A stretch of DNA of 64,000 bases from assembly GCF_000195595.1 (NCBI RefSeq), contig NZ_GL882544.1, forward strand, positions 310,001 to 374,000. Reading direction: 5' to 3'. The translations under genes and the position numbers were made by a program. Of this stretch, positions 20,093 through 29,694 are shown in pieces. The notes under the pieces were generated by a model. That model was not told the origin of the DNA. It was given only the letters and a program-made list of their open reading frames with translations, and did no database searches. Position 1 is the first letter of the stretch. Every line of letters starts with the position of its first letter. The stretch is from Actinomyces sp. oral taxon 170 str. F0386. Lineage in GTDB: Bacteria; Actinomycetota; Actinomycetes; Actinomycetales; Actinomycetaceae.

Positions 20093-20710
20093 TCAGGCTG
20101 GATTAGCGACGTCGGGCAGGTCGCCGAAGGCGTAGCGCTGGATGGTGGGGCCAACGAGCGCGGCGGCCGCCTCGACGTCGAGGCCGGCGATGTGGTCCAT
20201 GCGGGCGACCCAGCGGGCCAGGCCGAGTCCGATGATCTGGCTGGCGATGAGCTGGGCGCGCAGCTGGGGACGGTCGGGGCAGAAGTGGGAGACGATTGGC
20301 GAGAGGATCCCGGTGGCGATGAAGTCGCGGAAGGGCTCGATGTCACTCCCCTGGCCGAGCGCGGCATGGATGACCGCCGTGAAGCGGTCTGCACCAGCCT
20401 CGTCCCACAGGCTGATGACGGCACGCACGATTCCCTCCCCCAGCTGCTCGGGCTCGAGCTCGGTGATAGAGGCCGCTCGGTGCACGAGGTTGGCGTCGAC
20501 CCCGGCGGTCGACTCGATGACGGCCTTGGCGAAGAGCGTGGCACGGTCCGGGAAGTAGTGGTGGACCAGGGCCGGGTCGACGCCGGCGTCGCGCGCGATG
20601 CCGCGCAGGGAGGTCTGATAGCCGTCGCGGGCGAAGGCGGTGCGGGCCGCCGCCAGGATGGCCTCACGCGTGTCCGGGCTGCCCGCCGGCCGCCGCCCCC
20701 GCGGACTCAT
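20093..20710 (-). CDS. TetR-family transcriptional regulator
   Basis: A 205-residue repressor. The HTH domain spans about residues 15-60 (GYQTSLRGIARDAGVDPALV, then HHYFPDRATLFAKAV) and a TetR_C ligand domain follows. It lies upstream of, and on the same strand as, the ABC exporter pair. The perfect palindrome at 19876-19891 in the exporter promoter is its probable target. The start at 20710 (MSPRGRRPAG) gives the normal family length. Confidence 0.9.
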   Translation of the reverse strand: MSPRGRRPAGSPDTREAILAAARTAFARDGYQTSLRGIARDAGVDPALVHHYFPDRATLFAKAVIESTAGVDANLVHRAASITELEPEQLGEGIVRAVISLWDEAGADRFTAVIHAALGQGSDIEPFRDFIATGILSPIVSHFCPDRPQLRAQLIASQIIGLGLARWVARMDHIAGLDVEAAAALVGPTIQRYAFGDLPDVANPA

Positions 20711-20869
20711 CGCTCACTCGTCTCGCTCATAGTCAGAGCATGCCTGCGATCCACCTCGTTGGGAAGCAGCCGCGCTACACCTCCCATGCACCACACGGCC
20801 CGCAACGTGCAGGCAGAGGAGCACGCATGGGTACCTACAAGGCGGGGAGAACCGAACCGCTCGTGCGCC

Positions 20870-21682
20870 TCACTCCCACAGGCCACTGGCGTGGGCGAGG
20901 ACGGCCAGAGCGACGGGACCGGCTGAGGCGGTGCGCATGACGTGGGGGCCCAGCCGCACCGTCATCGCTCCGGCCGCCTCCAGGGCCGCCGTCTCCTCGG
21001 GGCTGATACCGCCCTCGGGCCCCACAACGACGGCCAGCACCAGCGACGCCTCTCCGGACGCGGGAAGCCGCACCGACTCCATCGCGTTACTGATCGGAGT
21101 CATGGCCTCCTCGTGCAGGACCAGCACCACTCCCCCGCCACGAACCGTCTGCCCCACCCAGTCGACCAGCCTCCGGGTGTCCCGAGCCTCATCGACCTCG
21201 GGCACGCGGGCCCGCCGGGCCTGCTTAGCGGCCTGGAGGGCGGTCGCCTGCCAGCGCTGACGCCCCTTGGCCTGCTTGGCCGCCTGCCAGATGGACACAC
21301 AGCGCTCTGCCTGCCAGGGCAGCACCAGCCCCATCCCGACCTCGGTGGCGGTCTCCACGGCCTGCTCATCGCGCCCGCCCTTGGCCAGGGCCTGAACAAG
21401 GGTGAGCCGCAGCGACGGCTCCGGCTCCTCGACACGTTCCAGGACCCGCACGGCCAAGCAGTCCTTGGCGCCGCCGACGCCGGCCCCGGTCACCTCGCAC
21501 AGCAAGCGCAGGCCCACACCGTCGACCAGGTCCACACGCTCCTCGGCACGCAGACGCTTGACGGTTACGGCATGGCGGGCCTCGGGGCCGGTGAGCATGA
21601 GGACGGTACCGGACGTGGCCGATACGGCGGCGTCGGCGGGCTCGATGGTCTCGGGCGTGAAGAGGAAGACGGGTGCGGTCAC
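20870..21682 (-). CDS. rsmE: 16S rRNA m3U1498 methyltransferase
   Basis: A SPOUT-fold methyltransferase (270 aa) that methylates N3 of U1498 of 16S rRNA using S-adenosylmethionine. It has an N-terminal PUA-like domain and a C-terminal knot with VVVGPEGGISPEE and RLGPHVMRTASAGPVAL. In Actinobacteria rsmE normally follows dnaJ directly. Here the convergent yggS gene has been inserted between them. Confidence 0.93.
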   Translation of the reverse strand: MTAPVFLFTPETIEPADAAVSATSGTVLMLTGPEARHAVTVKRLRAEERVDLVDGVGLRLLCEVTGAGVGGAKDCLAVRVLERVEEPEPSLRLTLVQALAKGGRDEQAVETATEVGMGLVLPWQAERCVSIWQAAKQAKGRQRWQATALQAAKQARRARVPEVDEARDTRRLVDWVGQTVRGGGVVLVLHEEAMTPISNAMESVRLPASGEASLVLAVVVGPEGGISPEETAALEAAGAMTVRLGPHVMRTASAGPVALAVLAHASGLWE

Positions 21683-21739
21683 GCCCCCAGCCTACGGGCG
21701 GTGTCGAACCGGTGGCCGCCGGTGCTAGCGTCGGCAAAC

Positions 21740-22588
21740 ATGACCGAGCCTTCAGCCGCCTCCCGCTCCCCGCAGTCGTCTTCTGCACCCACCTACGCCA
21801 CCGCTGTCACAGTGGAGGACTTCCGCCACAACCTGGCCGCCGTCCATGCCCGGATCGACGCCGCTGCTGAGCGCGCCGGCCGGGACGCCGCCGAGATCCG
21901 CCTGCTGCCCGTCTCCAAGACCGTCCCCGAGGAGCGCCTGCGCACCGCTTTCGCCGCGGGCATCACCCAGATGGGTGAGAACAAGGTCCAGGAGGCCCAG
22001 CGCAAGAGCGAGAACCTGGCGGACCTGGGCATCTCCTGGTCGGTGATCGGCCACCTGCAGACGAACAAGGCCAAGAACGTGGCCGCCTTCGCCGACGAGT
22101 TCCAGGCCTTGGACTCCCTGCGCCTGGCCGGGGCCCTCGACCGGCGGCTCCAGGCGGCCGGGCGAGGCCTGGACGTCTACGTGCAGGTCAACTCCTCGGG
22201 CGAGCCCAGCAAGTTCGGGCTGGAGCCGGACGATGTCGCCGACTTCCTGACGGCGCTACCGGCCTACTCCTCACTGCAGGTGCGCGGACTCATGACCCTG
22301 GCCGCCAACACCAGCGAGGAGGCACGAGTGCGTGAGTGCTTCCGCATCATGCGCCGGCTGCGCGATGCCGCCCTCCAGGCGGGAACCGTCGGCGACGGGC
22401 TGCTGTCGATGGGGATGAGCGGGGACTTCGAGGCCGCCATCGAGGGCGGCTCCACCTGCGTGCGAGTGGGCCAGGCGATCTTCGGGGCCCGAGCCACCCC
22501 CGATTCCTACTACTGGCCCGAGTCGCCTCAGGCCGACCAGCCGCACGCCAGCAGCCGAACAGCGGACCGTGGGCCGCACCTCCGGTAG
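21740..22588 (+). CDS. yggS: YggS/PROSC family PLP homeostasis protein
   Basis: A single-domain alanine-racemase-fold protein (282 aa) that binds pyridoxal phosphate and buffers vitamin B6 and amino-acid pools. The PLP lysine lies in RLLPVSKTV (Lys60); GENKVQEAQRK, SVIGHLQTNKAKN and LSMGMSGDFEAAIEGGST are family hallmarks. The ATG at 21740 has a TAGCGT -10 box eight bases upstream and no Shine-Dalgarno site, so it is probably leaderless. The N-terminus carries an extra Ser/Pro-rich ~20 residues. It converges on dnaJ with only three bases between the stops. In many Actinobacteria yggS lies in the ftsZ-sepF cluster, so this location is unusual. Confidence 0.93.
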   Translation: MTEPSAASRSPQSSSAPTYATAVTVEDFRHNLAAVHARIDAAAERAGRDAAEIRLLPVSKTVPEERLRTAFAAGITQMGENKVQEAQRKSENLADLGISWSVIGHLQTNKAKNVAAFADEFQALDSLRLAGALDRRLQAAGRGLDVYVQVNSSGEPSKFGLEPDDVADFLTALPAYSSLQVRGLMTLAANTSEEARVRECFRIMRRLRDAALQAGTVGDGLLSMGMSGDFEAAIEGGSTCVRVGQAIFGARATPDSYYWPESPQADQPHASSRTADRGPHLR

Positions 22589-22591
22589 CGC

Positions 22592-23728
<1,137 letters not shown>

Positions 23729-23809
23729 TTACGGCTACGACTTTTGCGGTGGTTGTCTGGTGACGTGCTTGACTGAGTCGCTCTGGGACCGGCCTGGGCC
23801 GGCCGGTTC

Positions 23810-24892
23810 TCACGTCTCCGGTGGGGACAGGAACCTGGACAGGTAGCGGGCCACGGCCCGCACGGCGGTCATGGTGGCCGGGTAGTCCATACGGGTGGGG
23901 CCGATGACGCCGAGGTGGGCAACGGCCTCACCGGTTCCCGGCCCGTAGGTGGTGGTGACGACGGAGGCCTCGGCCAGGGCGTCGTCGTTGTTCTCCGAGC
24001 CGATGCTCACGCGCATTGGGTTCTCACCAGTGGGGGCGTCGTCGGCGGTGAACAGGCGCAGCAGGACGACCTGCTCCTCAATAGCGTCCAGGAGTGGACC
24101 TAGGGAGGAGAAGTCCGGCGTGGAACGTGCCAGGTTGGCGGTGCCGGCGACGACGAGCCGTTCCTCGGCGTCAGGGCGCAGCGCGGCGACGAGCTCGTCG
24201 GCCACGGCCTCGAGCAGGAGCCGCTCGTCGGCGGGAGCCTGCTCGGCCAAGGCGGCCAGGATGGGGGCGACGTCGGCGGCGCGGCGGCCCACGAGGGAGC
24301 CGTTGAGGCGGGTGCGCAAGCGCTCCAGGGCGAGGGGGTCGACGACGTCGGTGACGTCGAAGGCTCCGTCGTGGCGGGGACTCGTCCCGGCTCGGGATCT
24401 GAGGGTCACGGTGCGCTGGTCGACGCGGCCGGTATCGGTGATGATGACCAGCAGGACGCGCTCGGGCCCCAAGGCCACGAGCTCGAGGTGCTGGAGGGCC
24501 GCGTACCTGAGGCTGGGGTACTCGACGACGGCGAGCTGGCCGGTCAGCTGGGCCAGGGCCCGTACGGTGCGGGCCACGACCTGCTCCAGGTCAACCGCTC
24601 CGGACAGCAGAGCGGTGATGGCGGCGCGCTCGGGGACGGACAGGGGCTTGATGCGGGCGACCTCGTCGACGAAGAGACGGTAGCCCTTCTGAGTGGGGAC
24701 GCGCCCGGCCGATGTGTGCGGCTGGTGGATGTAGCCCTCGTCCTCCAGGGCCGCCATGTCGTTGCGGATGGTGGCTGGGGAGACGCCCAGGCGGTAGCGC
24801 TCCACGAGGGCCTTGGACCCCACGGGCTCGCGCGTGCGCACGTAGTCGGTGACGATGGCGGACAGGACCTTAAGTCGTCGGTCGTTGGCCAT
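23810..24892 (-). CDS. hrcA: Heat-inducible transcription repressor HrcA
   Basis: A 360-residue repressor of heat-shock genes that binds CIRCE. The N-terminal winged HTH includes LGVSPATIRNDMAALEDEGY and HTSAGRVPTQKGYRLFVDEV, both family signatures. The ATG at 24892 has a strong GGAGGA site. A CIRCE element lies about 120 bases upstream, so the gene controls itself and, through readthrough, dnaJ. Confidence 0.96.
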   Translation of the reverse strand: MANDRRLKVLSAIVTDYVRTREPVGSKALVERYRLGVSPATIRNDMAALEDEGYIHQPHTSAGRVPTQKGYRLFVDEVARIKPLSVPERAAITALLSGAVDLEQVVARTVRALAQLTGQLAVVEYPSLRYAALQHLELVALGPERVLLVIITDTGRVDQRTVTLRSRAGTSPRHDGAFDVTDVVDPLALERLRTRLNGSLVGRRAADVAPILAALAEQAPADERLLLEAVADELVAALRPDAEERLVVAGTANLARSTPDFSSLGPLLDAIEEQVVLLRLFTADDAPTGENPMRVSIGSENNDDALAEASVVTTTYGPGTGEAVAHLGVIGPTRMDYPATMTAVRAVARYLSRFLSPPET

Positions 24893-25013
24893 GGGTCCTC
24901 CTCCCCCTCGTCAGTACCGGGTCACGATCGTCGCGGTGCCAGTGCCAATCAAGTGCTGGTCTGGTGCTGGCGCAGTGCTGTGGTGCGGCTGCTGGCCGCG
25001 CACCAGCGAGCGA

Positions 25014-25040
25014 TTAGCACTCACCCCGCGTGAGTGCCAT
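25014..25040. promoter_or_regulatory. CIRCE operator
   Basis: TTAGCACTC, nine bases, then GAGTGCCAT. The left arm is identical to the consensus and the right arm differs from GAGTGCTAA at two positions. It sits upstream of hrcA and is the expected HrcA binding site. Confidence 0.9.
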
Positions 25041-25103
25041 CCTACGCCGTGGCCCGGCGGGTCCAACGCCACTGGGCCGTGAGTTTCCCCTACCGTGCCG
25101 AGG

Positions 25104-26189
25104 GTGAACACGCCCGCCCCGTACCGTTCCCCCGTTCCCGGCTCAACCGCTGCCCGCCGCGCCGCACTGAGGGCCCGCGTCGGGGCCGAACAGAAGCAGC
25201 AGGCTCAAGGGGCTTCAGCCGGCTCACGCTCTCGCGGCAGCGTCCCCTCCACGGCGGACGCGGTCGGATCCAAGCCTGCACCCCGGCAGCCCTCGTCGAG
25301 CGACCGCTACGGCGGAGACGTTCTATCTGCGAACCCACACCGCACGGGACCACATGCGGTGCGTCCGGAGTCGGTGCACGTACCGGTGACGCCCGGTCTG
25401 GTGGTCGAGGACCGCCAGACAGGGTTCGTCGGCGCCGCAGTGGCGGTGGAGAAGTCCGGCGGCCAGCACGTCGTAGTCCTGGAAGACCGTCACGGCACGC
25501 GGCGCGGTTTTGCCTTGGGGCCGGGGTTTTGGATCGAGGGACGCCCGGTCATTCTGGACCCGCCCGTGGCGCGAAAACGCACACCCACCGGCCCGGTCAG
25601 CCTCGCAGGGAGGCGGTTGACGGCGTCGGGCTCCTACGCAGTCGAGGGCGAGCGGGCCAGGGTGGCGCGTGCCTCGCGCATCTGGGTGGAGGGCAAGCAC
25701 GATGCCGAGCTGGTGGAGAAGGTGTGGGGCGACGACCTGCGCCATGAGGGCGTCGTAGTCCTCATGCTCGACGGCGTCGACAATCTTGAGGAGGTCATGG
25801 CCGAGTTCGGCCCGGCCCCCGAGCGACGGGCCGGCGTCCTCGTGGACCACCTGGTGGCCGGTTCCAAGGAGTCGCGGATCGCCAAGCGCGTGGCCGAGAT
25901 GCCCGGTGGGGAGAACGTGCTGGTCCTCGGTCACCCGTACGTGGACGTGTGGCAGGCGGTCAAACCCGCCCGAGTGGGGCTGGAGCGCTGGCCGGATATC
26001 CCGCGGGGCACCGATATCAAGCACGGCACCCTGGAGGCGCTCGGTTGGCCGCACGCCACCCAGGCCGATGTCGCCCGGGGCTGGCAGCGCATCCTGGCGA
26101 CGGTGCGCTCCTACAAGGACCTCGAGCCGAGCCTGCTGGGCCGGATGGAGGAGCTCATCGACTTCGTCACGGCACCAGGCACGCGCTGA
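25104..26189 (+). CDS. DUF3097 family protein, possible TOPRIM-like domain
   Basis: A protein of about 361 residues of a family found in Actinobacteria next to hrcA/hemW. Function is not established. A low-complexity N-terminal ~75 residues precedes a conserved barrel-like part (VTPGLVVEDRQTGFVGAAV). Near residue 191 the segment RIWVEGKHDAELVEKV resembles the first strand of TOPRIM domains such as RNase M5. About 55 residues later GVLVDHLVAGSKESRI sits where the DxD strand would be, but has only one of the two acids. The GTG at 25104 has TACCGT seven bases upstream (leaderless); a GTG at 25095 is an alternative. Confidence 0.85.
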   Translation: MNTPAPYRSPVPGSTAARRAALRARVGAEQKQQAQGASAGSRSRGSVPSTADAVGSKPAPRQPSSSDRYGGDVLSANPHRTGPHAVRPESVHVPVTPGLVVEDRQTGFVGAAVAVEKSGGQHVVVLEDRHGTRRGFALGPGFWIEGRPVILDPPVARKRTPTGPVSLAGRRLTASGSYAVEGERARVARASRIWVEGKHDAELVEKVWGDDLRHEGVVVLMLDGVDNLEEVMAEFGPAPERRAGVLVDHLVAGSKESRIAKRVAEMPGGENVLVLGHPYVDVWQAVKPARVGLERWPDIPRGTDIKHGTLEALGWPHATQADVARGWQRILATVRSYKDLEPSLLGRMEELIDFVTAPGTR

Positions 26190-26226
26190 GCCCCTCCAAC
26201 CGTCTGGCGGCTGGAAGGGCTCAGCG
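26184..26226. terminator. Bidirectional terminator hairpin
   Basis: An 18-base stem beginning CGCTGAGCCC, with two non-Watson-Crick positions, and a short loop (GTCTGGC). It overlaps the stop codon of the DUF3097 gene and lies 24 bases past the end of the convergent antiporter gene. Confidence 0.75.
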
Positions 26227-26249
26227 GGAGTGAGGAGCCGATAGGCAGC

Positions 26250-27671
26250 TCAGTCCTTATCGCCTTCGGTCTGGTCGGCCAGAGCCAGGCGGCGGGACTG
26301 GGACAGCAGAAGGGCGTCGCGGCCCAGGAGCGCAACGGTGAGCACAGCGCCCAGGGCCTTCCACAGGGCACCCGGGGCGATGAAGAGCAGGACCATGGCC
26401 GCGATGACAGGCACCAGGTGCTTCATGGCGCGTCCTACGTAGCCACCGAAGCTGGGCATCTCGACGCCGTCGGACTCGGCAACGGACTTGACCATGAAGT
26501 TCGGGCCGTTGCCGATGTAGGTGATGGCGCCGCACAGGACGGCCCCCAGCGAGATGGACACGAGGTAGAGCTCGGGGACCCCGGCCACGGTGTCGCCGCC
26601 GGGATGGGTGACCTGCCCGGCCATCTCGAAAAAGGTGGCGTAGGTGGGGGCGTTGTCCAGGACGGAGGAGAGCCCGCCGGTGAAGACGAAGAAGGTGACC
26701 TCGTTGAGAGGCAGCGAGGCGGCCACCTCGTCGAGGTAGTGCAGGGCCGGGATCATGGTGAGGAAGATGCCGATGAACAGGATGGCGACCTCGGCGATCG
26801 GGCCCCAGGTGAACTGGTTGTCCTTGAAACGGGCCTCGCGGCTTCCCAGGAAGTAGGAACCGGCCGCGGCAGCGAGCATGATGAGCTCGCGCACGGGGAT
26901 CCAGTTGCTCAGGACGGCGTGGCCATTCTCTATGGCGTGGACGTCAATGGACGGGGCGAAGGCGACGGCGGCGATGATGACGGCGAAGAAGACGAAGTTG
27001 AGCGCGCCCTTCAGACCGAGGGGCTCGATCTCGGTGTCGTCGTCGTGCACGGCCTGGGCGGGCTCCTGGGAGTAGTAGTAGGAGTCCAGAGCGTAGTAGC
27101 TCACCAGCAGCATGATGTTGACGAAGAGGTACTCGCGCAGGAGGTTGAAGGTCCAGGTGAAGGGCACGCCCCGCAGGAAGCCCAGGAACAGGGGCGGGTC
27201 GCCCAGGGGGGTGAGCAGACCGCCGCAGTTGGCGACGATGAAGATCGTGTACAGCACCGTGTGCACCCGGTAGCGACGCTCCTTGTTGGTGGCCAGCAGG
27301 GGCCGGATGAGGAGCATGGCAGCGCCGGTGGTGCCCACGAAGGAGGCGATGACCCCGCCGATGGCCAGAAAGACGGTGTTGTTACGAGGCGTGGCGCGGA
27401 TGTCGCCCTTGAGGAAGATGCCTCCGGAGACCACGAACAGAGACAGCAGGAGACAGATGAACTGGAAGTACTCCACCACTGCGGCGAAGACGACCTGCCA
27501 GCCGCCGAGGACCCACATCCATGCGGCCACCGGTACGCCCAGACCCACGGCGACGAGCAGCTGGCTGGAGTGCCTCTCCCACCAGTGGGCCGTGGCCGGA
27601 ATCAGCGGCAGGACGGCGATACAGGCGAGCATGCCTGCAAAGGGCAGGACGGACCACCACTCAAGATGCAC
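26250..27671 (-). CDS. NhaD-like sodium:proton antiporter (ion transporter superfamily)
   Basis: A 473-residue protein with about 12-13 hydrophobic segments. It resembles NhaD/ArsB-type antiporters: GLLTPLGDPPLFLGFLRGVP and FTGGLSSVLDNAPTYATFFE correspond to the two half-helix regions of the fold, with the family's paired 'DNxPT' pattern. The likely role is Na+/H+ exchange; citrate or other anion transport is possible. The GTG at 27671 was chosen, with GGAAG upstream. It stands alone, between a terminator and a decayed hemH fragment. Confidence 0.85.
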   Translation of the reverse strand: MHLEWWSVLPFAGMLACIAVLPLIPATAHWWERHSSQLLVAVGLGVPVAAWMWVLGGWQVVFAAVVEYFQFICLLLSLFVVSGGIFLKGDIRATPRNNTVFLAIGGVIASFVGTTGAAMLLIRPLLATNKERRYRVHTVLYTIFIVANCGGLLTPLGDPPLFLGFLRGVPFTWTFNLLREYLFVNIMLLVSYYALDSYYYSQEPAQAVHDDDTEIEPLGLKGALNFVFFAVIIAAVAFAPSIDVHAIENGHAVLSNWIPVRELIMLAAAAGSYFLGSREARFKDNQFTWGPIAEVAILFIGIFLTMIPALHYLDEVAASLPLNEVTFFVFTGGLSSVLDNAPTYATFFEMAGQVTHPGGDTVAGVPELYLVSISLGAVLCGAITYIGNGPNFMVKSVAESDGVEMPSFGGYVGRAMKHLVPVIAAMVLLFIAPGALWKALGAVLTVALLGRDALLLSQSRRLALADQTEGDKD

Positions 27672-27805
27672 GGCGACTTCCTTACAGAATCGGGGCTGTT
27701 CACGTCACCATACCGCCCCGTGCAGTGGTTTCCCCGGTGAGGCCCTGTGGTCTCTCGTGCTGAGACCGGACATCGGACCGACGGCGGAGCAAGAGGTCGC
27801 CTGGC

Positions 27806-28010
27806 GCAGATCCAGCCGGTCAGGACGTTTCGGGCCTGCTCAGCCAGGGTGGCGATGGCGCCCTCGGAGTCGTTGCCTCAGGGGACGTGGTGGAAGCTGC
27901 CGCCTCCGGCAGTGGTGAAGGTCTCGCGGTTGAGCTGGTTGATCTTCTCGAGGGCCTCCAGGCAGTCGGAGAAGAAGCCGGGACGGATGATGGCGTCTGT
28001 CAACGTCAGC
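27806..28010 (-). pseudogene. hemH: Ferrochelatase (hemH) C-terminal fragment, interrupted
   Basis: The minus strand encodes DAIIRPGFFSDCLEAL, EKINQLNRETFTTAGG and SFHHVP, then a TGA stop (27878-27880), then GNDSEGAIATLAEQARNVL in the same frame. This matches the C-terminal ~65 residues of proteobacterial-type ferrochelatase (PGFAADCLETLEEI, NRE, AGG, YIP), with the stop replacing the residue after the conserved proline. No upstream catalytic part exists in the window: the sequence toward 28102 is non-coding and ends in a hairpin. It is a truncated, stop-containing relic. Confidence 0.7.
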
Positions 28011-28044
28011 TCCCGCTCTAGCCGAGCCGCCCCACCGCGGTCCC

Positions 28045-28074
28045 GCGCCCCGCAGGCCAAGGCGTGCGGGGCGC
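28045..28074 (-). terminator. Hairpin downstream of Pro/Gly/Tyr-rich membrane protein gene
   Basis: A perfect ten-base stem GCGCCCCGCA/TGCGGGGCGC with a ten-base loop lies 28 bases after the stop of the membrane-protein gene. No U-run. Confidence 0.5.
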
Positions 28075-28102
28075 AAGCAGGAACAGATTCAACGGGGGCA
28101 GC

Positions 28103-29047
28103 TCAGCGGACGACGTCGTAACCCTGGATGCGCACGTAGGAGTAGCCGGTCATGAGCACTGCCAGCGGGACCGTCACAAGCCAGCCGAAGACTGTGATTC
28201 CGCCGACGATGTAGAGGCCGGCGCCGGTCAGGGCGAAGGGCAGGAGCTCACCGACATGGCTGGACAAAATGTTCCAGGAGGCCCCCATTCCCGCAATGCC
28301 ATCCACCCCCTTGTCCACGGTGAAGTAGACGGAGTAGTAGAAGAGGAAGAGCACGATGAACGCCGGAAAGCCACACAAGAGCGCTGCGGGAATCATGGCG
28401 ACATAACTCAAGAAAGCAGCCAAAAGACCTGCAATAACGTTCGGGAACGAGAAAAGGTCATTCCACTCAAGCGGGCGCCCGGTAGCCACCTTAAGCGACA
28501 TATTGGCCGTCACCATGGGGGCGAACAAACTAGCCGCAGCGGAGATATATCCACCAAACGGGACACCGAATCCAACACCGTACTCCTGGCCATTGAGGGT
28601 GACATGAAAATTAAAGCCACCCAGCAAGGACAGAGTACTCCACACACCGATTCCGGCAACAAGAATGAGCGCGTTGTCCTTGAACTTCGACCAGGCCCAG
28701 GACAGGCCGTCACCGACGCTCATCGGCACGCCACCCATGGCACCCCCTGGGTAGGGCGGCATCCCTCCTCCGGCATCCATGCCGGGCTGAGGACCGTAAC
28801 CCGGGGCCGCACCGACCTGGGGACCGTAGCCCGGAGCACCTCCCGGCTGGGGGCCGTAACCGGCTTGCTGATTGCTGCCAGGCTGATCTCCGTAGCCGGG
28901 TTGCGGACCGTATCCCGGAGCGGCACCTGCCTGCGGATTGCCACCGTAGCCGGGCTGCACCCCGTAGCCCGGGACACCTCCACCTTGAGGGTTGTGGCCG
29001 GACTGGGAACCGTCGCCTGGATATCCTGGATACTGCGGAGTAGTCAT
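28103..29047 (-). CDS. Membrane protein with Pro/Gly/Tyr repeat N-terminus
   Basis: A 314-residue protein. The first ~105 residues are a low-complexity cytoplasmic-type tail of about ten imperfect PGYGPQPG-like repeats. The rest has roughly five or six hydrophobic segments, beginning with SVGDGLSWAWSKFKDNALIL, as seen in DUF975-like and glycerophosphodiester-phosphodiesterase-associated membrane domains. Function unknown. Part of the coding DNA (around 28380-28680) is less GC-rich than its neighbours, hinting at transfer or relaxed selection. Confidence 0.8.
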   Translation of the reverse strand: MTTPQYPGYPGDGSQSGHNPQGGGVPGYGVQPGYGGNPQAGAAPGYGPQPGYGDQPGSNQQAGYGPQPGGAPGYGPQVGAAPGYGPQPGMDAGGGMPPYPGGAMGGVPMSVGDGLSWAWSKFKDNALILVAGIGVWSTLSLLGGFNFHVTLNGQEYGVGFGVPFGGYISAAASLFAPMVTANMSLKVATGRPLEWNDLFSFPNVIAGLLAAFLSYVAMIPAALLCGFPAFIVLFLFYYSVYFTVDKGVDGIAGMGASWNILSSHVGELLPFALTGAGLYIVGGITVFGWLVTVPLAVLMTGYSYVRIQGYDVVR

Positions 29048-29196
29048 TCAGGCAGGATGTCACCGCCCCCTGAAATCCTCCTGGATACGCTCCGACTGAG
29101 GGAGATCTTGAGCCACCCGAAGCCGGTCGACGACCACAATGACCTCCCTCCTGCTCCAGGCCATATTCTCCAGCCCACCATCCCGCGACGTCAGCA

Positions 29197-29628
29197 TCAT
29201 TCCTCGAGTGCAGCGATGCAGGCCGACAGCGCCTCTTGCACTGCACGCAACTGGGACTCACTGAGCGGTGAAATCATGACCCGCTCAATCTCCACCGTCA
29301 CCCTCGACGCCTCCTTGAGAAGGCTCCGCCCCTCGGGGGTGAGCTGCAGAGGCAGCGCACGACCGGAAGGCGCCTGGGCTGCACGCTGAGCCAGACCTCG
29401 ATCCACCAGGGTTCGCAGGAGCGTGCTCATGGTCTGACGGGTCACGAAGGCCTCTCGGGCGAGCTCGGAGGTCGAGGCTCCCGGAGCGCGACTGAGCAGC
29501 TCGAGGCAGAGGTACTGGGGAGCACTCAGCCCTAGAGGACGGAGCGCCTCATCCATGCGCGCTCGCAGCGTGGCCTGGATCCGCTTGAGCTGGTAGCCGA
29601 GGAACTTCCTGGGGTCGTCTTGACTCAT
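29197..29628 (-). CDS. MarR-family transcriptional regulator
   Basis: A 143-residue winged-helix regulator. The recognition region ASTSELAREAFVTRQTMSTL and wing GLAQRAAQAPSGRALPLQLT are typical of MarR. The ATG at 29628 (MSQDDPRK) is preferred over one at 29652, which lies inside the operator. It diverges from a VOC-fold gene and a 27-base perfect palindrome lies between them, so it most likely represses both. The ligand is unknown; a phenolic or electrophile is usual for the family. Confidence 0.9.
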   Translation of the reverse strand: MSQDDPRKFLGYQLKRIQATLRARMDEALRPLGLSAPQYLCLELLSRAPGASTSELAREAFVTRQTMSTLLRTLVDRGLAQRAAQAPSGRALPLQLTPEGRSLLKEASRVTVEIERVMISPLSESQLRAVQEALSACIAALEE

Positions 29629-29635
29629 GACAGTA

Positions 29636-29662
29636 TTCTGACATATTCTCAATATGTCAGAA
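29636..29662. promoter_or_regulatory. MarR operator
   Basis: A perfect inverted repeat with 12-base arms (TTCTGACATATT and its complement) and a CTC centre. A further half-site CTGACATATATTG follows at about 29665-29677. It sits seven bases from the marR start and between marR and the VOC gene, so it probably governs both. Confidence 0.8.
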
Positions 29663-29694
29663 ACCTGACATATATTGTGTGAGAGGAGATCTTC

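Noticed and set aside
20740-20940. A 66-codon plus-strand frame between tetR and rsmE.
   Set aside because: Arg/Gly-rich translation, overlaps the end of rsmE, and no initiation signal.
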